Shown: positions 1-8,430 of the stretch, in pieces
Numbering within the stretch: the stretch's first letter is position 1
Layout: each line of letters starts with the position of its first letter
From: an uncultured Eubacterium sp.
Lineage (GTDB): Bacteria > Bacillota > Clostridia > Lachnospirales > Lachnospiraceae
Direction of reading: 5' to 3'
Assembly: GCA_910586445.1 (NCBI GenBank)
Contig: CAJUHV010000002.1
Location: forward strand, 15,094 to 79,093
Length of the DNA: 64,000 bases
Translations under genes and position numbers: made by a program
The notes under the pieces: model-generated
The model's database searches: none
What the model was told of the DNA's origin: nothing
Seen by the model: only the letters and a program-made list of their open reading frames with translations

Positions 1-2
1 AA

Positions 3-2666
3 GAAAATTTCCGGTTTTACAAACAGGGTGTCCGCATTACATATGAGGAAGTCTTTGAGACAGTATTGGAATCGGAGAAGCGGCTGGAGGACGATCCGGC
101 AGCAGAATCTGCGGGATTGTGGCACAAGCTGATCTGGAAGAACAGGCAGCGGTCATTTAAAAAAGAGCAGACTGCATTAGCCGAACGGATGGAAGACCGG
201 ATTGGCAATAATTTTTACCACGTAGGCTACCAGTGTCCAAAATGTTCGCAAAATCTATATATGGCGGTCTATCCTGATGGGAAAGAGATGCGCATTGATA
301 CAGAAGAGCTTGGCGTATATCTGGCGCGCGTGTATACATGCCAAAACTGTAATTGTTTTTATACGCCGAGACCTGAGCGGCTCCTTTCCGAAGGGCTTAT
401 ATATGAAATGGCTTTTGGCGATGATACGAAAGCATATGAAGACTACTTAGAGCTGCTTGGAGAATCGGCAGAACGGGCTGCAAACTTTAAATACAATGAG
501 TATGAGGCGCTGCGCAATCGAAGGCTGCGCAATGAAGAAAAAAATGCAGAAAAAAATAAAGAAAAAAATGAATCGAAGCCACATACGGATAATCCAGATT
601 TCTTAAATGATCCAAAAGATGCCCTGCGTCAGATGGAAGAGTTCAGCCGCAAAGCAGGAAATCTGTCAGATGCGGTTTTCCAGCGTTTTGTAGACCGTGT
701 AGAAGAGGGATTTTATCCTGATTCTGTAGTAGCAAAGCATGAGAAAAAGATTCTGGCACAGGTGCGGAAGAGGGAAGAGAAAGCAGCCAGAAACGGCATG
801 GGACTTAGTACCGGCAGCAGAGAAGCGGCAATAGATGAAACAATAAATGGAATAATAGATGGAACCAAGGGTGCTGCAGATTCTGGCGGACCGACAGAAC
901 ATTCCTTAGAAAAAACACTGGGTCTGCCGGACGGGCCGGAAGGTGCCGGCAGCTTAACAAATTCCCGTTATGAAAAAAACATGGCACGAAACGATGGCAG
1001 TCATGATATGGCATTAAACGACGACGGCCAGTATGATATGGCGCTAAATGACGACGGCCAGTATGATATGGCATTAAACGACGACGGACGTTACAGTGGT
1101 GCGGGGCAAAATACAGTCAGTTCGAATGAGCAGTCAGCAGATCCGGCTCTGGGAGGAAAGGAAAAGGAAAACGGAGAGGCACTGCGCCGTGATGAAGCAG
1201 GCAGCACCGGACGGCAGCGGGACAGCGGCAGGCCGTCAGGTTTTCTGGCTGAGGCTGTCGGATTGAAAGAGGCTCATCTGTATCAGCAGGATATTGGAAA
1301 CCTGTCCGAACGGAGCGAAAAGTATAAGCAGAGAATTTTTGTAATAGACCGGTTATCCGAGCGGCAGAAAACGGAGCTGAAAAGGGATATCAATAATGAT
1401 AAGCAGCTGACAGAATATGATAAAAAAGAGCTGCTGAAACCGATTGAAGAATATGAGTTCCAGGTAAAGGTTGAAGCCATTGAACGCAAGTTTGAAAACA
1501 GCAGAAACAGAAATTATGCCAATATCCGTAAGGTGATCAGAGATCTGGAAGAAGACGAGATGCCGCAGGAGGCAAAACAGGCGATTACAAATAAGCTGGA
1601 TGAGCTGGGACAGCAGTGCGGCATGCAGGAAGTCCGTGCGCTGATTAACCAGACGCCGGATGATATAGACCGTACACAATATCAGGAGCTGGAGCATAAG
1701 CTGAAAAGGTATGATGGGCTTGATCTTTCGCCATTTGATGAAGATTTGAAAAGGCTGCGCACCGGAGCGGAAAAAAAGGAGATCAGCTATTTAATCAAAC
1801 GGTCCAGAAAGCGCAGCCGTCAGGATCTGGTGACTTTAATGAGGCGGCTGGAAGACAGGGAATTTACGGATGAAAGTGTAGAGCCGTATATGGGAGCCAT
1901 TCAGGATAAAGTGCGGGAGATGGATAAGATCAGTCTGGATAAGCTGCTTGGAAACCTGCATTCCATGGATCTTTCGACTGCGGCAGCTGTTTATGAGCGG
2001 ATTGAGCAGGGAAATTTTCTGCCAGAGCTAAAAATAGATGCTTTGGAAATGCTTTCCAGGCGGCTGCAGAAAATCCGTACCGATGAATGTGAATTATTGG
2101 TTCGCAAGCTGCAGGAGGAGATGGATGGCACGATCAAAGAAAATGCCAGGCATCATTTTTACCCGGCCAGAAAGGTGATGCTAAAGACTGCGGAACCAGA
2201 AGAGATACGGGTAATTGAAAATGCGCTAAAGGCATACGCACCGGGCAGGAGCAAATTTGAATATCCTATTTTTACGGTAGATACGTCCAGAGACCACAGT
2301 GGAAGGGAAGGCATGATGCTGACACCGGAAAACCTGTTTTACAGTACCCGGCTGAATGCATATGAGATTCCGGTCGATTCGATTGAGTCAATCAGCGCTT
2401 CTACAGGGCTGCTTAACCGCAAGCTGACATTAGAGGAGGCAAACGGTGCCAGGCATAAGCTGCCGTATGCAGTAGGTACAGGCGAAATGCAGGAGTGGGC
2501 AGAGATTCTGGAAGGATTTATACAATATCTGCAGGAAAAACCGGAATCCAGAAAACTGGAATATCTGGCAAAGGATAAGCATGATACGATCTGCTGTTAC
2601 CGCTGCGGTTACGTATATCATAACAGGGAGATCTGCCCGGAATGCGGATATAAGAAAAACCGCTGA
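3..2666 (+). CDS. Large zinc-ribbon / helical protein, 5' end cut off by window
   Basis: The reading frame is open to the left edge, so the true start lies outside the window; a TTG at 66 is only an internal codon. Visible parts: an N-terminal zinc-ribbon-like pair (CPKC near 238 and CQNC near 341), a hydrophilic low-complexity linker holding a 10-residue repeat (YDMALNDDGQ, three copies), a long charged helical region (about 1260-2250), a beta-rich PH/GRAM-like stretch (about 2300-2530) and a C-terminal zinc ribbon (CYRCGY then CPECGY). Function is not recognised. Two metal-binding ends around coiled helices suggest a scaffolding or regulatory protein; I see no catalytic motif. No signal peptide can be judged because the N-terminus is missing. 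Confidence 0.85.
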   Translation, partial: ENFRFYKQGVRITYEEVFETVLESEKRLEDDPAAESAGLWHKLIWKNRQRSFKKEQTALAERMEDRIGNNFYHVGYQCPKCSQNLYMAVYPDGKEMRIDTEELGVYLARVYTCQNCNCFYTPRPERLLSEGLIYEMAFGDDTKAYEDYLELLGESAERAANFKYNEYEALRNRRLRNEEKNAEKNKEKNESKPHTDNPDFLNDPKDALRQMEEFSRKAGNLSDAVFQRFVDRVEEGFYPDSVVAKHEKKILAQVRKREEKAARNGMGLSTGSREAAIDETINGIIDGTKGAADSGGPTEHSLEKTLGLPDGPEGAGSLTNSRYEKNMARNDGSHDMALNDDGQYDMALNDDGQYDMALNDDGRYSGAGQNTVSSNEQSADPALGGKEKENGEALRRDEAGSTGRQRDSGRPSGFLAEAVGLKEAHLYQQDIGNLSERSEKYKQRIFVIDRLSERQKTELKRDINNDKQLTEYDKKELLKPIEEYEFQVKVEAIERKFENSRNRNYANIRKVIRDLEEDEMPQEAKQAITNKLDELGQQCGMQEVRALINQTPDDIDRTQYQELEHKLKRYDGLDLSPFDEDLKRLRTGAEKKEISYLIKRSRKRSRQDLVTLMRRLEDREFTDESVEPYMGAIQDKVREMDKISLDKLLGNLHSMDLSTAAAVYERIEQGNFLPELKIDALEMLSRRLQKIRTDECELLVRKLQEEMDGTIKENARHHFYPARKVMLKTAEPEEIRVIENALKAYAPGRSKFEYPIFTVDTSRDHSGREGMMLTPENLFYSTRLNAYEIPVDSIESISASTGLLNRKLTLEEANGARHKLPYAVGTGEMQEWAEILEGFIQYLQEKPESRKLEYLAKDKHDTICCYRCGYVYHNREICPECGYKKNR
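1002..1091 (+). repeat. In-frame 30-bp tandem repeat, 3 copies
   Basis: Three contiguous 30-bp units, each coding for (Y/H)DMALNDDG(Q/R), start at 1002, 1032 and 1062. They differ only at synonymous sites or at the unit ends, so they arose by recent duplication inside the linker of the zinc-ribbon protein. Length polymorphism between strains is likely. Confidence 0.9.
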
Positions 2667-2679
2667 GCGGCAGCTTGAT

Positions 2680-2703
2680 GAAGGGAGCCGGCCGGCTCCC
2701 TTC
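2680..2703. terminator. 24-nt perfect palindrome, likely bidirectional terminator
   Basis: A perfect GC-rich palindrome (GAAGGGAGCC / GGCTCCCTTC around GGCC) lies 14 bp after the stop of the first gene and before the stop of the convergent small gene at 2752-2916. The T-tract after it is weak (AATTAATATTT), so termination strength is uncertain. Confidence 0.6.
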
Positions 2704-2751
2704 AATTAATATTTCAGATGTCAGGCTTAATCTTTTATTTCAGCGGACATC

Positions 2752-2916
2752 TTAATCGTCCTCAGTCCCTGGACATTTATGTGCCAAGACGGATTCTATC
2801 ATTTCGCCAAGTGTGCGAAGATCACAGGCCAGTATTTTCAGTTCATTTTCGCTCATGCATTCTGACAGCCGGCATGCGATTGCAGATAAGTAATATAAGC
2901 TGGAGCATGAATTCAT
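2752..2916 (-). CDS. Small DUF6774-like protein (54 aa)
   Basis: A 54-residue reading frame on the minus strand begins at ATG (2914-2916), preceded by AGGAGC six bases upstream, and ends with TAA at 2752-2754. The product, starting MNSCSSLYYLSAIACRLSEC, has a short hydrophobic Ala/Cys-rich N-terminal helix and an acidic amphipathic helix (MSENELKILACDLRTLGEM). This closely matches my memory of the DUF6774 pattern found in Firmicutes; its function is unknown. It converges on the upstream zinc-ribbon gene. Support comes from the ribosome binding site and the family-like pattern; a chance frame is possible but unlikely. Confidence 0.7.
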   Translation of the reverse strand: MNSCSSLYYLSAIACRLSECMSENELKILACDLRTLGEMIESVLAHKCPGTEDD

Positions 2917-2989
2917 AAGGTGCTCCTGGACAGTTTTTTACAGTATATGCTGCTGATGAAAACAGGTGATAAGTTCAAGCATGCTTTGC

Positions 2990-3841
2990 TTAACCTGACA
3001 CTTTAAATTTTGCAGTTAATGTATATTCTGTGTAACTGCCGGTACTTTTGAATGCTAAAAAGCTTTTTGCAATGCGGTATGTCCCCGGCTTTAGTGTGCC
3101 ATGGCAGAACTTCCAGTCTGCCGTCCATGTCTGTGGATTGTCCTTTGAGACCGTATAGCCGATATCATCAAATCCGACGTTATCGATTAAATAGGGAACG
3201 CGGTGCCATTCACCTGTTTTTTTATTACGTTTTTCCAATAGATAGTCATCACTGAACATAATCTTTTTATTTGTCGAATTTGTGATTTTCAGCTTGGCAG
3301 AATGTGCGCTGTTTTTTGTTACATTCATGGATACGCCGTTTAAATTGTTTTCATTATAAGCGAAGACATGCCACGTGCCGTCAATCAATACATCCATGCG
3401 GTTTTTGCGTGTGCCGTATTGAAAGCTGTATCTGCCGAAATTCGACTGCAGCTCTTTGTCTGGCTTTTGGTCTGCAGGGACAGTCTTTTTAATCTTTCCG
3501 TCCATCTCGCCGCAGCGCGGTATGGTAGTAGAAGTTTCATTTGTATCTACATACAGTCTGCCCTTGTAGATAAACATACGTTTGAGCACCTGCGCGGATG
3601 GAGCTGATTTGTTATTGTCTGTTTTGTTATTGTCTGTTTTTGCAGCGGCAGTGTCTGCTTTTGATACATCTGTGTGCATAGGTAATTTGCACATATAATT
3701 TAAATTATCTGACACAGTGTTTATTTGTTTCTGCGGCGGTATGGACTCTGCACTGGTCATTCTATGCATGCCCGCAAAAACAGCAGTGGAAGTAATTCCG
3801 GCAGCAATAATAATGTATAGTGTTTTGAATGTTTTTTTCAT
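2990..3841 (-). CDS. Secreted protein with C-terminal bacterial Ig-like domain
   Basis: 283 residues. The N-terminus (KK, then a hydrophobic stretch ending near TAVFAG) is a signal peptide without a lipobox, so the protein is probably exported. Residues 65-80 hold the low-complexity repeat TDNNK-TDNNK. The C-terminal ~110 residues (from about GVSMNV to the end, with SDDYLLEKR, PYLIDNVGF and LKPGTYRI) match the bacterial Ig-like fold called Big_14 in Pfam. The middle (about 90-165) is unassigned. ATG at 3841 has a good AGGAGG seven bases upstream. It is transcribed alone, downstream of the long hairpin at 3950-4045. Ligand or role is unknown. Confidence 0.8.
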   Translation of the reverse strand: MKKTFKTLYIIIAAGITSTAVFAGMHRMTSAESIPPQKQINTVSDNLNYMCKLPMHTDVSKADTAAAKTDNNKTDNNKSAPSAQVLKRMFIYKGRLYVDTNETSTTIPRCGEMDGKIKKTVPADQKPDKELQSNFGRYSFQYGTRKNRMDVLIDGTWHVFAYNENNLNGVSMNVTKNSAHSAKLKITNSTNKKIMFSDDYLLEKRNKKTGEWHRVPYLIDNVGFDDIGYTVSKDNPQTWTADWKFCHGTLKPGTYRIAKSFLAFKSTGSYTEYTLTAKFKVSG

Positions 3842-3949
3842 AAATGCCTCCTTTTTTGATAGAACTGCTTATACAAGTTATAGATATAGTGTGCAGCAGC
3901 AGGCAGAATGTTGCAGGAAAATGAAAAAAATATAGAAATCCTAAAAACG

Positions 3950-4045
3950 GGGCTGTCGCACTAAGAAAAATGATACAAGATATAGCTGGTATAAATCATT
4001 CTCCTATACTATATCTTGTATATGTTTTGCTTAGTGCGACAGCCC
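3950..4045. repeat. 96-bp imperfect palindrome (MITE-like or terminator)
   Basis: Outer arms GGGCTGTCGCACTAAG (3950-3965) and CTTAGTGCGACAGCCC (4030-4045) are a perfect 16-bp inverted repeat. Nested inside is a second perfect 13-bp pair (3973-3985 and 4009-4021). The whole unit can fold into one long hairpin. It sits between the end of the NSS transporter gene and the promoter of the Ig-like protein. Size and shape fit a small non-autonomous palindromic element; it may also stop transporter transcription. Confidence 0.75.
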
Positions 4046-4072
4046 TGTCTTGACATGCCGCCTGTATGTACG

Positions 4073-5437
4073 CTAAAAGCGGTCAATCAGACCTTTAAGG
4101 TTTAACAAAATAAGAAGTGCAGGCAGGATATAAGTCACATAGAACCGGATCTGCCGCGGCAGCTTTAATCCTTCGCCGGTGTTGGCTTCTGCCTGGTATT
4201 TGTCAAAGCCCCATCCGGACCGGGTGACGCAGAACAGTAAGTACCATAAAGAGCCGACCGGCAGTATGATATTGCTTACTAAAAAGTCTTCCAGATCTAA
4301 GACCGTGCTGCCTTCTCCAAGAGGCTGGAACGCTGACCATAAATTGTATCCAAACGAACATGGCAGCGATAAAAGGATCAATGCGATAAGGTTGATCAGG
4401 CAGGATTTTTTTCTGCTCCAGCCGAAAAGCTCCATGCCGCAGGAAATGATATTTTCAAATACAGCCAGTATCGTAGAAAAGGCTGCAAACGTCATGAAAA
4501 TGAAAAACAGCGTTCCCCAGATACGTCCGCCTGTCATATTGTTAAATATGTTCGGCAGCGTGATAAAGATCAGCTGCGGGCCCTGATCCGGGCTGATGCC
4601 GAAAGCAGAGCAGGATGGAAAAATAATAAGGCCTGAGACAAATGCCACAAATGTATCTAAGACTGCGATATTCACCGATTCACCCAGAAGGCTTCGTTTT
4701 TTATCAATATAACTGCCAAATATGCCCATCGCTCCGATTCCTAAGCTCAGCGTAAAAAATGCCTGATTCATTGCGGCAGTGATCGTTTCCCATATGCCGA
4801 CTTCCTTTGTACGCGCCAGGTCAGGCAGCAGATAGAATTTCAGTCCATCTAAGCCGCCTTTTAATGTACAGCTGTGGACAGCCAGTATAATAATAATTAA
4901 AAGCAGCAGGCTCATCATAAATTTGGTGATGCGTTCTACGCCTTTCTGCAGTCCCATCGAACAGATCAAAACACCTGCGATTACTACAAAAATCATTGTA
5001 CCTGCCAGAAGCTGGGGACTAGACAGCATATCCTGAAACATAAGTCCTACCTGGCTGGTATCCTTTCCTTGAAAACTGCCTGTCAGCATCTGGTAAAAGT
5101 AGTATAACATCCAGCCTGTTACTGTAGTGTAAAACATCATCAGCAGATAATTGCCTGCCATGCCCAGATATCCATGCAGATGCCATTTCTGTCCAGGCCG
5201 TTCCAGTTCGTTAAAGCTTTTAATAATGCTTTTTCTGCTGGCACGGCCTACTGCAAATTCCATTGTCATAACAGGCACTCCCATAGTGACCAGAAAAAAC
5301 AGATAGAACAGCACAAATATGCCTCCGCCGTAGACACCTGTAATATAAGGAAATCTCCATACATTTCCGATTCCGATGGCACAGCCTGCGGATAATAAAA
5401 TAAAGCCCATCCGCGATCCTAACTTTTCTCTTTCCAT
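4073..5437 (-). CDS. Sodium:neurotransmitter symporter (NSS) family transporter
   Basis: 454 residues with about 11-12 membrane segments. The start carries the NSS hallmark of TM1: LGSRMGFILLSAGCAIGIGN followed by VWRFPY, the unwound Na+/substrate site. TM6 has the family-type motif AFFTLSLGIGAMGIFGSY. The length fits bacterial NSS members such as LeuT, Tyt1 and MhsT, which move amino acids with Na+. Substrate cannot be read from sequence. It is monocistronic and divergent from the DUF1848 gene. I see no good ribosome binding site just before the ATG: an AAGGAG lies about 40 bases upstream with a stop between, so translation may be weak or the start unusual. Confidence 0.93.
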   Translation of the reverse strand: MEREKLGSRMGFILLSAGCAIGIGNVWRFPYITGVYGGGIFVLFYLFFLVTMGVPVMTMEFAVGRASRKSIIKSFNELERPGQKWHLHGYLGMAGNYLLMMFYTTVTGWMLYYFYQMLTGSFQGKDTSQVGLMFQDMLSSPQLLAGTMIFVVIAGVLICSMGLQKGVERITKFMMSLLLLIIIILAVHSCTLKGGLDGLKFYLLPDLARTKEVGIWETITAAMNQAFFTLSLGIGAMGIFGSYIDKKRSLLGESVNIAVLDTFVAFVSGLIIFPSCSAFGISPDQGPQLIFITLPNIFNNMTGGRIWGTLFFIFMTFAAFSTILAVFENIISCGMELFGWSRKKSCLINLIALILLSLPCSFGYNLWSAFQPLGEGSTVLDLEDFLVSNIILPVGSLWYLLFCVTRSGWGFDKYQAEANTGEGLKLPRQIRFYVTYILPALLILLNLKGLIDRF

Positions 5438-5557
5438 AATTGACTGGGTATCGTATAATAAGTGTTACCCGTTCTCCTTCCATATTTTTTGCGTATGCTT
5501 TTCGATTATACCATAGAAAAGGAAAAATGTAACGGTATTTTATTAAAGGAGCAGAGT

Positions 5558-6493
5558 ATGATTTTAAATACCGGCAGCAGGACAGATATTCCGGCATATT
5601 ACAGCAGATGGTTTTATAACCGGATCAAAGAGGGATATGTATATGTGCGCAGTCCATACAATCCGGCGCATATTACAAAATATATATTAAGCCCGCAGGT
5701 CATAGACATGATTGTATTTTGTACCAAAAATCCATATCCGATGCTCGGGCAGATTTCCTGCCTGTCAGGATTTGATCTGTTTTGGTTCGTAACGATCACT
5801 CCATATGGAAAAGAAATCGAGCCGTTTGTGCCGGACAAACGGGAGGTTATTCGGTCTTTTCAGAAATTATCGGATATTGTCGGATATAAGAAAATGAGCT
5901 GGCGCTATGATCCGGTGCTGATTACGGATAAGTATACGGTAGATTATCATATCAGCAGTTTTCGGAAAATGGCCGGCATGTTAAAAGGATATACAGACCA
6001 GTGCGTAGTCAGTTTTTTGGATTTATATGAAAAGACAAAGCGGAATTTTAAAGAAGCGAAAAGCGTGGGCAGAAAGGAGCAGGATGAATTAATCGGGGCG
6101 ATGGGGCAGTATGCTGCTGAAAACGGTATGCAGATCCATTTATGCTGCGAGAACAGCAGCCTGGTCAGGAGCCATGTAGACGCAGACGGGTGCCTGTCCC
6201 AAAAAGTATTGGAACGGGCAGCCGGATACAGGCTGGATGTGCCGAAAAAGAAATCTGCCAGAAAGGAATGCAGCTGCCTGCTCGGCGCCGATATCGGGGC
6301 ATATAATACATGCGGGCACGGCTGTCTGTACTGCTATGCCAATTATGACAGGCACACAGTCGTCAGCAATATGAAAAACCATGACGCAGCTTCGCCGCTT
6401 CTAATCGGCAGGCCGAAAGAAGGAGATGTGATCAGCACGGCAGATCAGAAATTGTGGAAAAATGAACAGATGAGCATTTTCGACTATATGTGA
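5558..6493 (+). CDS. DUF1848 family protein with C-terminal CX3CX2C motif
   Basis: 311 residues from the ATG at 5558, chosen because AAAGGAG lies just upstream; an upstream in-frame ATG at 5462 has no such site and overlaps the divergent promoter region. The N-terminus (TDIPAYYSRWFYNRIKEGY) and FCTKNPYP are typical of DUF1848. Near the end is TCGHGCLYCYAN, a CX3CX2C cluster identical in spacing to the radical-SAM 4Fe-4S motif, but here at the C-terminus rather than the first barrel strand, with an earlier Cys pair (CSC). DUF1848 has no assigned function that I know of. A cytosolic Fe-S enzyme is the natural inference. Confidence 0.9.
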   Translation: MILNTGSRTDIPAYYSRWFYNRIKEGYVYVRSPYNPAHITKYILSPQVIDMIVFCTKNPYPMLGQISCLSGFDLFWFVTITPYGKEIEPFVPDKREVIRSFQKLSDIVGYKKMSWRYDPVLITDKYTVDYHISSFRKMAGMLKGYTDQCVVSFLDLYEKTKRNFKEAKSVGRKEQDELIGAMGQYAAENGMQIHLCCENSSLVRSHVDADGCLSQKVLERAAGYRLDVPKKKSARKECSCLLGADIGAYNTCGHGCLYCYANYDRHTVVSNMKNHDAASPLLIGRPKEGDVISTADQKLWKNEQMSIFDYM

Positions 6494-6530
6494 CAGACAG
6501 CAGGATTTAAAAGAAAGCAGGCAAAATTTC

Positions 6531-6559
6531 TTTACGTAGATACGGAATTATGGTAAGAT
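6531..6559 (+). promoter_or_regulatory. Promoter of cysteine synthase gene
   Basis: TTTACG (6531-6536), a 17-bp spacer and TAAGAT (6554-6559) fit a housekeeping sigma-A promoter, 43 bp before the start codon. Confidence 0.6.
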
Positions 6560-6602
6560 ATAGGGCAACGACTAATTGCAGACAGAAAGAGGAAAGCATA
6601 GG

Positions 6603-7535
6603 ATGATTTATGAAAATATATTAGCTGCGATGGGCCATACGCCGGTCATTCGGCTGGGCAGGATGGTGCCTTCGGGCAGCGCGGAGGTTTTGGTAAAATG
6701 TGAAGGCCTAAACGTTGGAGGCTCGATCAAGACACGAACGGCTTATCAGATGATTGTCCGTGCAGAAAAAGAAGGGCGCATACATAAGGATACGGTCATA
6801 GTGGAGCCGACCAGTGGAAATCAGGGCATAGGGCTTGCCTTAATCGGCGCAGTACGCGGCTACAAGACGAGGATTATTATGCCGGATTCTGTCAGTGAGG
6901 AGCGCCGTAAGCTGGTGCAGCATTATGGTGCGCAGCTGATACTGATTCATGATGCAGGCAATATAGGCGCCTGCATTGAAGAATGCATGCAGACAGCGCT
7001 CCGCATGGCGAGGGAAGATCCGAATGTCTTTGTGCCGCAGCAGTTTGAAAATCCGGCAAATCCGATTGCCCATAAGTACCATACCGCTGTTGAGATTTTA
7101 GAACAGGTCGGAGGGCAGATTGACGGATTCTGCTCCGGTATTGGTACGGGAGGTACAATTACCGGAATCGGCGAGGTATTAAAGGCACAGTACCCGGATA
7201 TATTGATCTGGGCCGCAGAGCCGGAAAATGCTGCGATATTATCCGGCGGATCAATCGGCACACATGTTCAGATGGGGATCGGCGATGGAATTATACCGCA
7301 GATTTTAAACCAGCAGATTTACGAGGATATTTATATCGTATCCGATCGAGAGGCGATCCAGACGGCCAAGGACTTAGCCAGGCTGGAAGGCATTATGTGC
7401 GGCATATCCAGCGGCACAAATGTAGCGGCAGCAATCCAGATGGCGAAAAAACTAGGAGAAGGAAAGACGGTTGTTACAATACTGCCGGATACGGCAGAGC
7501 GGTATTTTTCAACGCCGCTGTTTGAAGAAGACTGA
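6603..7535 (+). CDS. cysK: Cysteine synthase family protein (PLP, fold type II)
   Basis: 310 residues from ATG 6603, which has GAGGAAAG upstream; the longer in-frame start at 6576 lies before that site. It should make cysteine from O-acetylserine and sulfide. The PLP lysine lies in GGSIKTR, the substrate loop is SGNQGIGLAL (most CysK have SGNTG), the phosphate loop is GIGTGGTITGIG, and the C-terminus has PDTAERYFST. The family-defining NPGGSVKDR is altered to NVGGSIKTR, so a related beta-replacement enzyme is possible. Flanked by its own promoter and terminator, it is a single-gene unit; no serine acetyltransferase is next to it. Confidence 0.88.
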   Translation: MIYENILAAMGHTPVIRLGRMVPSGSAEVLVKCEGLNVGGSIKTRTAYQMIVRAEKEGRIHKDTVIVEPTSGNQGIGLALIGAVRGYKTRIIMPDSVSEERRKLVQHYGAQLILIHDAGNIGACIEECMQTALRMAREDPNVFVPQQFENPANPIAHKYHTAVEILEQVGGQIDGFCSGIGTGGTITGIGEVLKAQYPDILIWAAEPENAAILSGGSIGTHVQMGIGDGIIPQILNQQIYEDIYIVSDREAIQTAKDLARLEGIMCGISSGTNVAAAIQMAKKLGEGKTVVTILPDTAERYFSTPLFEED

Positions 7536-7556
7536 TCAAAAAAACGGAAAACAGTT

Positions 7557-7599
7557 CGGCCTGCCAGACAATATGCTTTTGTCCGGCAGGCCGTTTTTT
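7557..7599. terminator. Rho-independent terminator after cysK
   Basis: CGGCCTGCC (7557-7565) and GGCAGGCCG (7585-7593) form a perfect 9-bp stem followed by six T. It lies between the convergent cysK and tetR genes. Confidence 0.9.
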
Positions 7600-7615
7600 A
7601 TAAATATATTCTGAT

Positions 7616-8227
7616 TTAAGACAATAAAAAATTCAGCGATCCGGCAGGATTTTCAGTGCCTTTTTCCAATAATGTAATTAATGCCCTAAGCGTTTCTTCG
7701 ATATTTTCTGGAGAGGAGGGCAGCAGCAGGTTGCCTATTTTTACCGTAAGCACAATCAGTACGATTTCGGCAAGCGCTGCAGGATACTCAAAATGTATTT
7801 CACCGATTGCAATTCCCTGTTCGATAATAGATGTCAGCTCGGGCTTCAGCTCACTGATCAGATAACTGACATACTTCTGGTGCAGATAGGCCTGTTCCGG
7901 TGCGCCGATGGAAGAAGAGGACGTATCATGGCGCATATATTCGGTCGAAGAATTTCTGCACGCCTGCAGGATCATTGCCATGCGGGTAAACGGGGGGATA
8001 TCCGTCCTCTGGGCCAGGTCTTTTGCAGTTTCCAGAGGCTTTTTATAATTGCGCTCGATCAAGGCCTGCAGAATTGCTTCTTTTGAAGAAAAATAGTAAT
8101 AAATGCTGCCTTTGCCGATTCCTGCGGTCTGTGCGATCTCACTGACTGTAATTGCCTGTAATTTTTGATTTTCCATTAATGATTGGAGTGCATCAAGGAT
8201 CTGGTCATATTTTGAAATGTCTGGCAT
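7616..8227 (-). CDS. TetR family transcriptional regulator
   Basis: 203 residues. The N-terminal helix-turn-helix reads ITVSEIAQTAGIGKGSIYYY followed by FSSKEAILQALIE, the classic TetR DNA-binding domain; the C-terminal ~140 residues are the variable ligand domain. The gene is divergent from the SCP2-hydrolase-acyltransferase operon, and two palindromic sites in the shared region (8336-8395) are its likely operators. By analogy with other TetR proteins it would repress that operon until a ligand, perhaps a lipid or the pathway product, binds. The ligand is inference only. Confidence 0.92.
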   Translation of the reverse strand: MPDISKYDQILDALQSLMENQKLQAITVSEIAQTAGIGKGSIYYYFSSKEAILQALIERNYKKPLETAKDLAQRTDIPPFTRMAMILQACRNSSTEYMRHDTSSSSIGAPEQAYLHQKYVSYLISELKPELTSIIEQGIAIGEIHFEYPAALAEIVLIVLTVKIGNLLLPSSPENIEETLRALITLLEKGTENPAGSLNFLLS

Positions 8228-8335
8228 GTCATTGTCGCCTTCCTGAGAATAATTTGAATTATTATAACATATTTAACTATAAAAATGTTCACAGAAATTT
8301 TTTATTTTTTTGGTAGTTTTTTTTTAATATTCCAA

Positions 8336-8395
8336 TTGACCAATGGTCGAAGAAATGGTAATGTAAGAGAAAAGATAATTCGACTGATGGTCGAA
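8336..8395 (+). promoter_or_regulatory. Promoter with two TetR-type operators before the acyl operon
   Basis: The -35 TTGACC (8336-8341), a 17-bp spacer and TAATGT (8359-8364) form the promoter. Operator-like site 1, TTGACCAATGGTCGAA (8336-8351), overlaps the -35 box. Site 2, TTCGACTGATGGTCGAA (8379-8395), is a perfect 6-bp inverted repeat with a 5-bp spacer, just after the expected start of transcription. They share TGGTCGAA and lie about 43 bp apart, centre to centre. This arrangement fits repression by the adjacent TetR. Confidence 0.8.
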
Positions 8396-8430
8396 ACAAA
8401 ATGAAATCAAATTCAAAATGGAGGAGTAAG

